A DNA stretch of 37,802 nt, from positions 1 to 37,802 of the forward strand of contig JAEWPX010000089.1 of NCBI GenBank assembly GCA_023399375.1, in the 5' to 3' direction. The notes under the pieces were generated by a model. It had not been told where the DNA came from and made no database searches. It saw only the letters and a program-made list of their open reading frames with translations. The translations under genes and the position numbers were made by a program. Of the stretch, positions 8,375 to 16,397 are shown piece after piece. How positions within the stretch are numbered: position 1 is the first letter of the stretch; each line of letters starts with the position of its first letter. This DNA comes from Pseudomonadota bacterium (GTDB taxonomy: Bacteria > Desulfobacterota > Desulfovibrionia > Desulfovibrionales > Desulfovibrionaceae).

Positions 8375-8577
8375 AAGGTTCCCTCTCGCCTGCTCGGTTG
8401 GGGTTGCAAACACGCTTCCCCGTCTTTTCGCACGAGCAATCCCCTTGTCAATGCGTTTTCCGAGCCCAGGGATCGCAAAAACGGCTGGAATTCCGGCGCG
8501 TGCTAGGGTAAGGGAACAGTTCCGCGGGGCCGTGCCGCCTTTGCCCCACCCCATCATATCCGACCAACGAGGGTACC

Positions 8578-9156
8578 ATGAGCGACAAGAAGCTTGGTGA
8601 TCGCATCCGCACGTATCGCGAAGGCCAGGAACTGTCCCGGGAGGAGCTGTCCCGGCGCACCGGCCTGTCCGTGGAATTCCTGACCGCCCTGGAGGAAGAG
8701 GACGTCACCCCCTCGATCGGGCCCCTGCTCAAGATCGCCCTGGCCCTGGGGCAGCGCCTGGGCACGTTCATGGACGACAACGTGGACGGCGACCTGTGCA
8801 TGACCTGCCGCGCGGACCTCGCCGAGGACGACGCGGTGTTGCGCAAGGCCCGGGGCAAGCGCGCCTCCTTCCGCTACCATTCCCTGGGCAAGGCCAAGAC
8901 CGACCGGCACATGGAGCCGTTTTTCATCGAGGTCTACCCCGATGAGGACCCTGCCGCCGAAAAGCCGCTGTCCTCCCACGAGGGCGAGGAGTTCATCGTG
9001 GTCATGTCCGGCGAGCTCGAAGTCATCGTGGCCAACGAACGCCACATCCTCGGCCCCGGAGACTCGATCTACTACAATTCCGTGGTGCCCCACTACGTCG
9101 GTTGCGGCGACGCGCCCAAAACGGACATCTACGCGGTGCTCTACATCCCGCAGTAA
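8578..9156 (+). CDS. XRE-family regulator with C-terminal cupin domain (2)
   Basis: A 192-aa paralogue of the gene at 7814-8374 in domain plan. The XRE helix-turn-helix is at about residues 5-62 (LGDRIRTYREGQELSREELS, RRTGLSVEFLTALEEED). The cupin is at about 110-192, with H134-E-G-E-E138 and H172 in the metal-ligand positions. Between the domains it has a C74-M-T-C77 pair that the partner protein lacks; this could bind metal or sense redox state (inference). The ATG at 8578 follows CGAGGGTACC. The stop is 15 bases before the start of the second acyl-CoA ligase, so the two are almost certainly cotranscribed, which points to local control of that ligase. Confidence 0.92.
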   Translation: MSDKKLGDRIRTYREGQELSREELSRRTGLSVEFLTALEEEDVTPSIGPLLKIALALGQRLGTFMDDNVDGDLCMTCRADLAEDDAVLRKARGKRASFRYHSLGKAKTDRHMEPFFIEVYPDEDPAAEKPLSSHEGEEFIVVMSGELEVIVANERHILGPGDSIYYNSVVPHYVGCGDAPKTDIYAVLYIPQ

Positions 9157-9171
9157 GCAAAGGAGCCGCCC

Positions 9172-10845
9172 ATGACCTTCGTGCCGCCTCCCCTGCACCA
9201 GCCGCCGCTTTTCGACCTGACGCTCGGCGAATTGCTCCACCAGACGGCGACCAAATACCCGGACCAGGACGCCGTGGTCTACGTGGACCGCGACTACCGG
9301 CTCACCTGGCAGCAATTCGACGCACTGACCGACGACCTGGCCAAGGGACTCATGGCGCTTGGCATCGAGAAGGGCGAAAAGGTGGCGGTCTGGGCCACCA
9401 ACGTCCCCTTCTGGGTGGCGCTGATGTTCGCCACGGCCAAGATGGGCGCCGTGCTGCTGACAGTCAACACCGCCTACAAGCGCAAAGAACTGAAATATTT
9501 GCTGACCAACTCCGAAGCGGAAAACATCTTCATCATCAACGGGTTCCGCGACTCGGACTACATCGAGATCCTCTACGACCTCGCCCCGGAACTGCGCACC
9601 ATGCAGCGCGGGGCCGTGCGCAGCGAATCCTTCCCGCACTTAAAGCGCGTGTGCTTCCTCGGCGTCGAAAAACACCGTGGCATGTACTCCATCCCCGAGA
9701 TCCTGGGCCTGGCCCGCACCGTCAGCGACGAGGACCTGCGCGCAAGGCAGGCCACCTTCACCTGCCACGACGTGGTGAACATGCAGTACACCTCGGGAAC
9801 CACCGGCTTTCCCAAGGGCGTCATGCTCAGCCACCACAATATCCTGAACAACGGCTACTCCATCGGCCAGCGCCAACGCTTCACGAACAAGGACAAGCTG
9901 TGCATCCAGGTGCCGCTGTTCCACTGCTTCGGCTGCGTGCTCGCGGTCATGGCCTGCGTCAACCACGGCACGACCATGGTCTTCACCGAGGTGTTCAACC
10001 CAGTGCATTCCATGATGAGCATCGAACAGGAAAAATGCACGGCCATCTACGGCGTGCCCACGATGTTCATCGCCATGCTGGAGCACAAGCTCTTCCATAA
10101 GTTCGACTTCTCGTCGCTGCGCACCGGCATCATGGCCGGCGCGGTCTGCCCCATCCAGACCATGCGCCAGGTGACCGAGAAGATGTTCATGAAAGAGATC
10201 ACGAGTGTGTACGGCCTCACCGAAAGCTCGCCCGGCATGACCCAGACCGACGTGACCGACCCCTTCCACTACCGGGTCGAGGGCGTGGGCCGCGCCTTCC
10301 CCCACGTCGAGGTCAAAGTGGCCGACCCGGAAACGGGCAAGGAAGTCGAGCGCGGCAAGCAGGGGGAACTGTGCTGCCGCGGCTACAATTCCATGAAGGG
10401 CTACTACAACAACCCCGAGGCCACGGCCAAATGCATCGACGCCGACGGCTGGCTGCACTCCGGCGACCTCGGCGTCATGGACGAGTACGGCTACGTGACC
10501 ATCACCGGCCGCATCAAGGACATGATCATCCGCGGCGGCGAGAACATCTATCCCCGCGAGATCGAGGAATACCTCTACACCATGCCCGGCATCGCGGACA
10601 TCCAGGTCGCGGGCGTGCCAAGCCGCAAGTACGGCGAGGAAGTGGGGGCGTTCATCATTCTCAAAAAGGATGTGGAAATGACGCCCGAAGAGGTGAAGGA
10701 CTTCTGCCGGGGGCAGATCGCCTGGCACAAGATCCCGAAATACATCGCCTTCGTGGAGGAATTTCCGCTGACCACCAGCGGCAAGGTGCAGAAGTACAAG
10801 CTGCGCGAACTCGCGGCCAAGCTCTTTCCCGAAGCCATGCACTAA
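9172..10845 (+). CDS. AMP-forming acyl-CoA synthetase, fatty-acid type
   Basis: A 557-aa adenylate-forming acyl-CoA ligase. Motifs: TSGTTGFPK (207-215), VYGLTES (346-352), the GD pair at 431-432, the hinge GRIKDMIIRGGENIYPREIE (446-465) and the catalytic Lys in TTSGKVQKYK (K538). The GGENIYPREIEE signature is that of medium/long-chain fatty-acyl-CoA synthetases (FadD-like and ACSF2-like), a different branch from the ligase at 6058-7710. AAGGAG lies 7 bases before the ATG. It follows an XRE-cupin gene by 15 bases in one operon and ends 23 bases before a clear intrinsic terminator. The product would feed beta-oxidation or lipid synthesis; the chain length cannot be read from the sequence. Confidence 0.94.
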   Translation: MTFVPPPLHQPPLFDLTLGELLHQTATKYPDQDAVVYVDRDYRLTWQQFDALTDDLAKGLMALGIEKGEKVAVWATNVPFWVALMFATAKMGAVLLTVNTAYKRKELKYLLTNSEAENIFIINGFRDSDYIEILYDLAPELRTMQRGAVRSESFPHLKRVCFLGVEKHRGMYSIPEILGLARTVSDEDLRARQATFTCHDVVNMQYTSGTTGFPKGVMLSHHNILNNGYSIGQRQRFTNKDKLCIQVPLFHCFGCVLAVMACVNHGTTMVFTEVFNPVHSMMSIEQEKCTAIYGVPTMFIAMLEHKLFHKFDFSSLRTGIMAGAVCPIQTMRQVTEKMFMKEITSVYGLTESSPGMTQTDVTDPFHYRVEGVGRAFPHVEVKVADPETGKEVERGKQGELCCRGYNSMKGYYNNPEATAKCIDADGWLHSGDLGVMDEYGYVTITGRIKDMIIRGGENIYPREIEEYLYTMPGIADIQVAGVPSRKYGEEVGAFIILKKDVEMTPEEVKDFCRGQIAWHKIPKYIAFVEEFPLTTSGKVQKYKLRELAAKLFPEAMH

Positions 10846-10868
10846 GCGCGCGCCTTCAAGCGCATCGC

Positions 10869-10902
10869 AAGCGCCGCCGGGAGAAGTCCTGGCGGCGCTT
10901 TT
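10869..10902 (+). terminator. intrinsic terminator after the acyl-CoA ligase operon
   Basis: AAGCGCCGCC and GGCGGCGCTT form a 10-bp perfect stem around a 12-base loop, followed by TT to give TTTT. It begins 23 bases after the ligase stop codon. It lies between convergent genes, but the T run is on the plus strand only. Confidence 0.85.
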
Positions 10903-10948
10903 GCGTTGTTGCTCGAGTACGCTTGCCGCGTTCGCAAGAGCGGCGGCG

Positions 10949-12163
10949 CTACAGGGCGAGGGGACGCTCGAAGGCCCGGCGCAGGGGGCCGGACAGGAAA
11001 CGGTCGAAGGCCAGCTGGTAGGCCACGCCGCCAAGCAGCAGCGCTCCGTAGAGAACCAGCGCGCCAAGAAGGAAATGGCCGCGCACGAAATCCGGCAGCA
11101 GCGACGCGGCGGACAGGACCGCGTCCGCGAACGCCGGGACGTGGCGATAGAGCTGGAAGAGCAGGTAGTGGTAGACGTAGACGGCGAAGGTGCCCCGGGC
11201 CGCCGTGCGCAGCGTCCGCCCCAGGCGGTCCCCGGCCGGGACGAGCAGCCCCAGCGCAAGGATCAGGAAAAAGGACGCGGTCCCCAGCGCGTGGGTGTCG
11301 TAATTCACGTTTCCGGCGGCGACAAGGTCGGCGTAGGCCAGGGCGTACAGCCGCGCCGCGCAGACCGCGGCCAGGGCGGCCGCGCCCACGGCCATGCCCC
11401 AGGTCCCGGCCCGGCCCCGCAGCCGCGCGCCGAGGACGAAGAGCACGTCGGCCGCGGTGATGCCGAGCAGGAAAAAGGAAAAGGCCGTGGGCAGGAAGCT
11501 CACGCCCGCGAGCGTCCCCGTGAGGCGCAGCCAGGTGAAAAGGGCGAGCAAGGCGACGAGCCCGGGCAGGCGCAGCCGGCGGTAGAGCGCGGGAATGGCC
11601 GGAAAGACGAGATAGAGGACGAAAAGCACGGTGAGAAACCACAGCGTGTCGTTGTAGGCCATGGTCTCCCGGGCCCGGGCCACGCCCAGCAGCAGGAAGT
11701 TGAGGTCGTGCTCGCCCGGCTTGTGGCCGAAAACGCCGACCACCACGGTGAACGCCGCCACGGCGGCCGCGGCGAAGCCCAGGTAGATGCCGAAGAAGCG
11801 GCCGAAGAAGTAGTCGCGCAGATTGAAGACGCCGCGCCGGCGCGTGGCGTACCACAGGGAAAAGCCGCTTAAGGCGTAGAAGGCGAAATTGAGCGACCAG
11901 AAGGTGAGCCCGCCGGCAAAGGCCATGCGGTCGAAGAGCCCCCCCTGCCCGGCCAGGGCCGCCCGGAAGGCGGCGAATCCGTCCGCTCCGGCGGGATAGG
12001 GCACGCCCGGCGCGTAGAGGCCGAGGAAATCCGGCAGGAGCATGGCGTGCCCGGTGACGATGCCTGCCATGAGCACGAGGCGCGCCACGGAAATGGCGAC
12101 GCTCACGCGCCGGTCGAAACCGCCCCGGCCGGGAGCGGCCGGATTTTTCACGTCGTTTGCCAT
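10949..12163 (-). CDS. membrane acyltransferase, acyltransferase-3 (OafA/OPG-like) family
   Basis: A 404-aa polytopic inner-membrane protein with about ten hydrophobic segments. The first helix carries the family histidine in AGIVTGHAMLLPDF (H39). A central WFLTVLFVLYLVFPAIPALY and a late AVYVYHYLLFQLYRHVPAF (the YxYHxL stretch usual near the C-terminus) fit Acyl_transf_3 proteins. These move acetyl, succinyl or similar groups onto sugars, lipids or antibiotics at the membrane. The acceptor is unknown and no polysaccharide genes are nearby. The start at 12163 is the only ATG that keeps the first helix complete; it has no convincing ribosome binding site. A hairpin at 12184-12211 separates it from the upstream marR gene, so it may have its own promoter. 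Confidence 0.82.
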   Translation of the reverse strand: MANDVKNPAAPGRGGFDRRVSVAISVARLVLMAGIVTGHAMLLPDFLGLYAPGVPYPAGADGFAAFRAALAGQGGLFDRMAFAGGLTFWSLNFAFYALSGFSLWYATRRRGVFNLRDYFFGRFFGIYLGFAAAAVAAFTVVVGVFGHKPGEHDLNFLLLGVARARETMAYNDTLWFLTVLFVLYLVFPAIPALYRRLRLPGLVALLALFTWLRLTGTLAGVSFLPTAFSFFLLGITAADVLFVLGARLRGRAGTWGMAVGAAALAAVCAARLYALAYADLVAAGNVNYDTHALGTASFFLILALGLLVPAGDRLGRTLRTAARGTFAVYVYHYLLFQLYRHVPAFADAVLSAASLLPDFVRGHFLLGALVLYGALLLGGVAYQLAFDRFLSGPLRRAFERPLAL

Positions 12164-12183
12164 GGCCCGGCACGGGTATCATG

Positions 12184-12211
12184 GCGGACCGGCCTTGACC
12201 AGCCGGTCCGC
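12184..12211 (-). terminator. 10-bp stem hairpin between marR and acyltransferase genes
   Basis: GCGGACCGGC and GCCGGTCCGC form a perfect 10-bp stem with an 8-base loop, 20 bases after the marR stop codon on the minus strand. No T run follows, so it is either a weak or factor-assisted terminator or a leader structure of the acyltransferase gene. Confidence 0.45.
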
Positions 12212-12231
12212 ACGGCAAAGCCCGGCGCCCG

Positions 12232-12672
12232 TCAGAGGCAGGCGCTCAGGCGTTCGAGCAGCCCCGCGAACTGCGCCGCCTCCTCCGGGGACAGGGCGCA
12301 GAGCAGTTCGCCCGTCAGGCGCTCGTGCAGGGCGTGGTGCTCGGCGAAAAGCCGCGCGCCTTCCCCGGTCAGGCCCACGCGGATGGAGCGGCGGTCGGTC
12401 TCGTGGGGCTTGCGCGCCACGTACCCGCCCCGCTCCAGGCGGTCGACGAGCACGGTGAGCGACCCCGTGGTCACGCCCATGCGCGCGGCAAGCTCGGTCA
12501 TGCGCAGGTCGCCGTCCGCGCCGAGGATCTCGAGCGTGTGCATCTGCGGCAACGTCAGCCCGCTTTCGCGCACCACGCCGTGCTCCCAGGAGGAGAACTT
12601 CTCGTAGAACTCGATGAGCAGGCGGGTCAGGCGCGACGCGTCGGGCGCTTGCGGCTGTTCGGGGACGTCCAC
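12232..12672 (-). CDS. MarR-family transcriptional regulator
   Basis: A 146-aa winged helix-turn-helix regulator. The recognition region is LPQMHTLEILGADGDLRMTE to MGVTTGSLTVLVDRLERGGY (about residues 42-86), followed by the wing with the conserved D-R-R-S-I-R-V-G-L-T-GEG. It starts with GTG at 12672: AGGAGG lies 8 bases upstream, inside the last codons of the metal ATPase gene, whose TAG ends 5 bases before this GTG. The two genes are therefore cotranscribed and probably translationally coupled. The likely role is local repression of the ATPase operon through the palindrome at 14640-14658 (inference). MarR proteins mostly bind phenolic ligands, but metal-responsive members exist (AdcR, ZitR). 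Confidence 0.92.
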   Translation of the reverse strand: MDVPEQPQAPDASRLTRLLIEFYEKFSSWEHGVVRESGLTLPQMHTLEILGADGDLRMTELAARMGVTTGSLTVLVDRLERGGYVARKPHETDRRSIRVGLTGEGARLFAEHHALHERLTGELLCALSPEEAAQFAGLLERLSACL

Positions 12673-12677
12673 GGCGG

Positions 12678-14582
12678 CTACCTCCTGCCCACCAGGGGCG
12701 GTTCGGTCGTGAAGGCGAGGCTCGCCGAGGACAGCACCACCACGACGGAGCCCACGTTGTGAAAGACCGCCGCGGCCACGGGCGAAAGCAGGCCGTACGC
12801 CCCGCCCAGGATCGCCACGGCGTTGAAGACGAGCCCCAGGCCGATGTTCACGCCGATCATGCGCACCATGCGCCGCCCGAGATGGATGAGAAACGGCAGG
12901 CGGCCGATGTCGTCGTTGGCCAGGGCCACGTCCGCGGTTTCCAGGGCCACGTCGGAGCCGGCCGCGCCCATGGCCACGCCCACGTTGGCGCGGGCCAGGG
13001 CCGGGGCGTCGTTGACCCCGTCGCCGACGAAGAGCACCCGGCGGCCCTGCTCCTGAAACCTGGCGAGCACGTCGAGCTTGCCCGCGGGCGTCAGCTGCGC
13101 CCATACGTCCTCGATGCCGACGCCCTTGGCCAGGGCGCGCACGGCCTTGGCGTGATCGCCGGAGAGAATGCCGACGGTGGCGATGCCGAGCTTGCGCAGG
13201 GCGTCCACGGCGAGAAATGCCGTTTCCCGGGCCTTGTCGGCCACGCCGATGACGCCGAGAACCGTGCCTTCGCGGCGCACCACGAGCGCGGTCGCGCCCC
13301 GCTCGCGGATGTCGGCCAGGCATGCGCGCAGGGCTTCGGGAAGTTCCGCTTCGCCGCCGAGCATCTCCGGACTGCCCACTTCCGCGGCCTGTCCCGCCAC
13401 CGTGCCGCGCACGCCAAGGCCGACGACCGTGGCCATGGCGTCCGGCGTGGCGACCGGGATGCCCTCGCGCCGCGCCTTGCCCACGATGGCCGTGGCCAGC
13501 GGATGCGTGCAGTCCTTTTCCAGGCAGGCGGCGCAGCCGATGACGTCGGCCGCGTCCTCGCCGTCCAGGGGGACCACCGTGGTCACGTCGGGCCGGCCGA
13601 GCGTCAGGGTGCCGGTCTTGTCGAAGAGCACGGCGTCGGCGCGGGCGGCCTCTTCCAGGTACTGTCCGCCCTTGACCAGGATGCCGCGCCGTGCGGCCAG
13701 ACCCACGGCCGCGACCGTGGCCGTGGGGCCGGCCATGAGCAGCGCGCACGGGCAGCCCGCCACGAGCACGGCCACGGCGCGGTCGAGGTCGCCGGTGAAT
13801 ATCCAGGCCAGCCCGGCAAGGCCGAGCACCGTGGGCGTGAACCACGCGGCCCAGCGATCCACGATGCGCGCCGCCCGGGGCTTGCCGGCCTCGGCCGCGA
13901 CCACGAGCCGCACCACCTTGCCGAAGGTCGAGTCCTCGCCCACCTTGACGGCCCGGGCCTCGACGCGGCCGGTGTAGTTGAGGGTGCCGGCCAGGATCGT
14001 GTCGCCGGGATGGCGCTCCCGGGGCAGCGATTCGCCGGTCAGGGCCGATTCGTCCACGGCGGTTGCGCCCGAGACGATTTCCGCGTCCACGGGGATGCGC
14101 TCGCCGGGGCGCACGAGGATGCGGTCCCCGGGCTTGACGCTCGCGACCGGAACCACGCGCTCCCTGCCCTCGGCGTCGATCACGGTGGCTTCCTGCGGCG
14201 TAAGCGCCGCCAGGGCTTCGATGGAGCGCCTGGCTCCGTCGCTCACGGCCTCCTCGATGAGCGAGCCGAGCGTCATGATGAAGCTCACCACGGCGGCGGT
14301 CAGCACCTCGCCCTGCGCCAGGGAGGCGAGGATGGCGATGCTGACGAGCTCGTCCACGTTGACGCGGCGCTCCATGATGCCCCTGGCCGCGCCGACCACG
14401 ATGGGCAGGCCGTTTACGGCCACGGAGGCAAGGCCGAGCAGGATCGACAGGGGGGACGTCCCGGATGCGGGCACGACGAGATAGGCGGCCAGGGCGAGCG
14501 CGCCGCCGGCCAGGCACAGGGTCAGCTCCTTGAGGGCAAACAACCCTTTGTAGGCGTCGAGGCGGGAAAAACGACCGATCAT
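12678..14582 (-). CDS. P1B-type heavy-metal-transporting ATPase lacking a metal-binding domain
   Basis: A 634-aa metal pump. Conserved sites (numbered from the ATG): TGES (182-185, actuator domain), CPC in AGCPCALLMAGPT (277-279, ion site in the membrane), D321-KTGTLT (phosphorylated Asp), H360-P of the ATP-binding domain, and GDGVNDAPAL (520-529). The N-terminus has only about 18 residues before the first helix, so the usual HMA or His-rich metal-binding domain is missing. The last helix reads FHNVGSVVVVLSSASLAF (H608-N609), without the Asp expected of Zn/Cd pumps or the M-x-x-S-S of copper pumps, so the metal is unassigned. The ATG at 14582 is preferred to an in-frame GTG at 14588 because AAGGAG lies 5 bases before it. 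First gene of an operon with marR. Confidence 0.92.
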   Translation of the reverse strand: MIGRFSRLDAYKGLFALKELTLCLAGGALALAAYLVVPASGTSPLSILLGLASVAVNGLPIVVGAARGIMERRVNVDELVSIAILASLAQGEVLTAAVVSFIMTLGSLIEEAVSDGARRSIEALAALTPQEATVIDAEGRERVVPVASVKPGDRILVRPGERIPVDAEIVSGATAVDESALTGESLPRERHPGDTILAGTLNYTGRVEARAVKVGEDSTFGKVVRLVVAAEAGKPRAARIVDRWAAWFTPTVLGLAGLAWIFTGDLDRAVAVLVAGCPCALLMAGPTATVAAVGLAARRGILVKGGQYLEEAARADAVLFDKTGTLTLGRPDVTTVVPLDGEDAADVIGCAACLEKDCTHPLATAIVGKARREGIPVATPDAMATVVGLGVRGTVAGQAAEVGSPEMLGGEAELPEALRACLADIRERGATALVVRREGTVLGVIGVADKARETAFLAVDALRKLGIATVGILSGDHAKAVRALAKGVGIEDVWAQLTPAGKLDVLARFQEQGRRVLFVGDGVNDAPALARANVGVAMGAAGSDVALETADVALANDDIGRLPFLIHLGRRMVRMIGVNIGLGLVFNAVAILGGAYGLLSPVAAAVFHNVGSVVVVLSSASLAFTTEPPLVGRR

Positions 14583-14617
14583 GGGCACTCCTTGGCGAAC
14601 ATCTTGAAGACTGAGAA

Positions 14618-14646
14618 TCTTTATGAGATTATTTTTTGATAGTCAA
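14618..14646 (-). promoter_or_regulatory. sigma70-type promoter of the ATPase-marR operon
   Basis: On the minus strand, TTGACT (14646-14641), a 17-bp spacer and TAAAGA (14623-14618) form a plausible sigma70 promoter inside a markedly A+T-rich stretch (about 14605-14660). Transcription would begin near 14611 and give a leader of about 30 bases before the ATG at 14582. Confidence 0.6.
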
Positions 14647-14658
14647 ATTATTTGATCA
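14640..14658. promoter_or_regulatory. probable MarR operator overlapping the -35 box
   Basis: TAGTCAAAT-T-ATTTGATCA is a 19-bp imperfect palindrome: half-sites match at 7 of 9 positions, with a perfect TCAAAT/ATTTGA core. It covers the TTGACT -35 hexamer of the ATPase-marR promoter. Its size and A+T-rich form suit a MarR dimer, and the operon encodes one, so autoregulation is likely. Confidence 0.55.
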
Positions 14659-14676
14659 CGAAACGACAGCGAGCAC

Positions 14677-14712
14677 AAAAAAGCGCGGGAAGGCGTTGCC
14701 GCCTTCCCGCGC
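14677..14712 (-). terminator. intrinsic terminator of the GAF-gap operon
   Basis: GCGCGGGAAGGCG and CGCCTTCCCGCGC form a perfect 13-bp stem with a TTGC loop (14683-14712). On the minus strand it is followed directly by six T residues (14682-14677). It lies 95 bases beyond the gap stop codon. Confidence 0.92.
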
Positions 14713-14807
14713 CGCGAGACTGTCGGTTGCTGGTCTCGTGCTGCGACCTTGAGAAAGACACAAGCCTTCCCAAGGGCAACACGCTCGAATACTTATTTCA
14801 AGGCACG

Positions 14808-15824
14808 CTACAGCCCTTTTTTCGCCATAAAATCGACGAGGTCGGCCACGCGGCAGGAGTAGCCCCATTCGTTGTCGTACCAGGACAGCACCTTGACCAT
14901 GTCGCCGCCCTGCACGGTGGTGTACTCGGCGTCCACGATGCTCGAATGGGCGTCGCCCTTGAAATCCATGGACACGAGCTGCTTTTCGCAAAAGGCCAGA
15001 ATGCCCTTGAGAGGGCCTTCGGCGGCTTCCTTGAGCCTGGCGCGCAGTTCCTCGGTCGTGGTCGGCTTGGCGATCTGGACCACGAAATCGACCAGGGAAA
15101 CGGTCGGGGTGGGCACGCGCACGGACAGGCCCGAGAACTTGCCCTTGAGGTCCGGGATGACGAGCGCCACGGCCTGCGCCGCGCCGGTCGAAGTCGGGAT
15201 CATGTTGCAGGCCGCGGCCCTGGCCCGGCGCAGGTCCTTGTGCGGCAGGTCCAGGATGCGCTGGTCGTTGGTGTAGGAGTGGATGGTGGTCATCACGCCC
15301 TTGACGATGCCGAAGTGGTCGTGGATCACCTTGGCCACCGGAGCCAGGCAGTTCGTCGTGCAGGAGGCGTTGGACAGGATGTGGTGCTTGGCCGGGTCGT
15401 ACTGGTCCTGGTTGACGCCGAGCACCACGGTGAGGTCCTCTTCCTTGGACGGGGCCGTGATGATGACCTTTTTCGCGCCGGCCTCGATGTGGGCCTGGCA
15501 CTTGGGGCCGGTGCGGAAGATGCCGGTGGATTCGATGACCACGTCCACGCCGTACTCGGCCCAGGGCAGGCCGTGGGGGTCGCGTTCGGCGAAATTCTTG
15601 ATCTTCCAGTCGCCGACGACCATGACGTCGCCGTCGACCGCGGCCTCCACGGGCAACTTGCCGTAGTTGGTGTCGTAGCTGAGCAGATGGGCGTTGGTGG
15701 CCACGTCGAAGAGGTCGTTGATGGCCACGACTTCCATGTGCTCGGCATGGTGCTCGAGCATGGCCTTGAGGACCTGGCGGCCGATGCGGCCGAATCCGTT
15801 GATGGCGATGCGAAGTTTGGTCAT
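14808..15824 (-). CDS. gap: glyceraldehyde-3-phosphate dehydrogenase (type I)
   Basis: A 338-aa glycolytic/gluconeogenic enzyme that oxidises glyceraldehyde 3-phosphate to 1,3-bisphosphoglycerate with NAD(P). The Rossmann fingerprint AINGFGRIGRQ is at residues 7-17, the active site SNASCTTNCLAPVAK has catalytic C155, and H182 lies in TTIHSYTNDQ. The C-terminal SWYDNEWGYS is also standard. D38 in AINDLFD at the end of the second strand favours NAD over NADP. Length is normal. The ATG at 15824 has TAGGAG about 9 bases upstream; the TAG in it is the stop of the GAF gene, so the two genes are tightly coupled and share the terminator at 14677-14712. Confidence 0.98.
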   Translation of the reverse strand: MTKLRIAINGFGRIGRQVLKAMLEHHAEHMEVVAINDLFDVATNAHLLSYDTNYGKLPVEAAVDGDVMVVGDWKIKNFAERDPHGLPWAEYGVDVVIESTGIFRTGPKCQAHIEAGAKKVIITAPSKEEDLTVVLGVNQDQYDPAKHHILSNASCTTNCLAPVAKVIHDHFGIVKGVMTTIHSYTNDQRILDLPHKDLRRARAAACNMIPTSTGAAQAVALVIPDLKGKFSGLSVRVPTPTVSLVDFVVQIAKPTTTEELRARLKEAAEGPLKGILAFCEKQLVSMDFKGDAHSSIVDAEYTTVQGGDMVKVLSWYDNEWGYSCRVADLVDFMAKKGL

Positions 15825-15836
15825 GTGCCCGCTCTC

Positions 15837-16397
15837 CTACTCGTGCATGGTGTAGTCGTAGGCCGTCAGGAGTTCGTAGTCGGTCTTGAGCGCCTGGTGC
15901 AGCCGCGCGTTCTCGATGGCGATGGCGCTCAAGTTGGCGATGGCCGTGGCGAAATCGATCTCGCTTTGCTCGAACTCGCGGACATTGCCGCAATAGAGCC
16001 GCAGTACGCCGATGGCCCGGCCCTCGACGGTCAGCGGCAGGGCCATGACCGAGGCGATGCCCTCTTCCTTGGCCGCTTCGGGATACTGGAAGCGCGGGTC
16101 GGCGCTCGCGTCCTTGATCTGGACCACGGCCCCGGTCAGGGTTTCCTGGTCGATCCTGCTCTTGTCCACTTCGACCGGACCCTTGCGCAGATAGCCCTTG
16201 CTCAGGCCGTACGAGGTGCTGGCGAGCAGCGTGCGGCCCTTGCGGTCGAGCAGGCGGATGGAGCAGGCCTTGGCGTCCAGGGCCCTGGCCACCTGCTCCA
16301 CGATGGCCCGCAGCACGGTCACGGGCTCGAGGCTCGAGTTGATGCCCTTTGCCACTTCATACAAGGTGCGGTAGTAGGCGCATTCCTTTTCGCTCAT
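15837..16397 (-). CDS. GAF-domain sensor protein upstream of gap
   Basis: A 186-aa soluble protein that is essentially one GAF domain (about residues 15-165). Visible parts are TVLRAIVEQVARALDAKACS, IRLLDRKGRTLLASTSYGLS, GIASVMALPLTVEGRAIGVL and RLYCGNVREFEQSEIDFATA. GAF domains bind small molecules such as cyclic nucleotides or haem, or take part in signalling; no output domain is present, so it may act by protein contact. Two or three Cys residues (C6, C44 area, YCGN) are present but form no clear metal motif. AGGAGGG lies 5 bases before the ATG at 16397. The stop is 12 bases before gap, so it is the first gene of the operon. The link to GAPDH is unexplained. Confidence 0.85.
   Translation of the reverse strand: MSEKECAYYRTLYEVAKGINSSLEPVTVLRAIVEQVARALDAKACSIRLLDRKGRTLLASTSYGLSKGYLRKGPVEVDKSRIDQETLTGAVVQIKDASADPRFQYPEAAKEEGIASVMALPLTVEGRAIGVLRLYCGNVREFEQSEIDFATAIANLSAIAIENARLHQALKTDYELLTAYDYTMHE

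Noticed and set aside
12759..14639. 626-aa plus-strand frame opposite the metal ATPase
   Set aside because: Antisense shadow of a gene with all P-type ATPase motifs; no ribosome binding site or recognisable domain.
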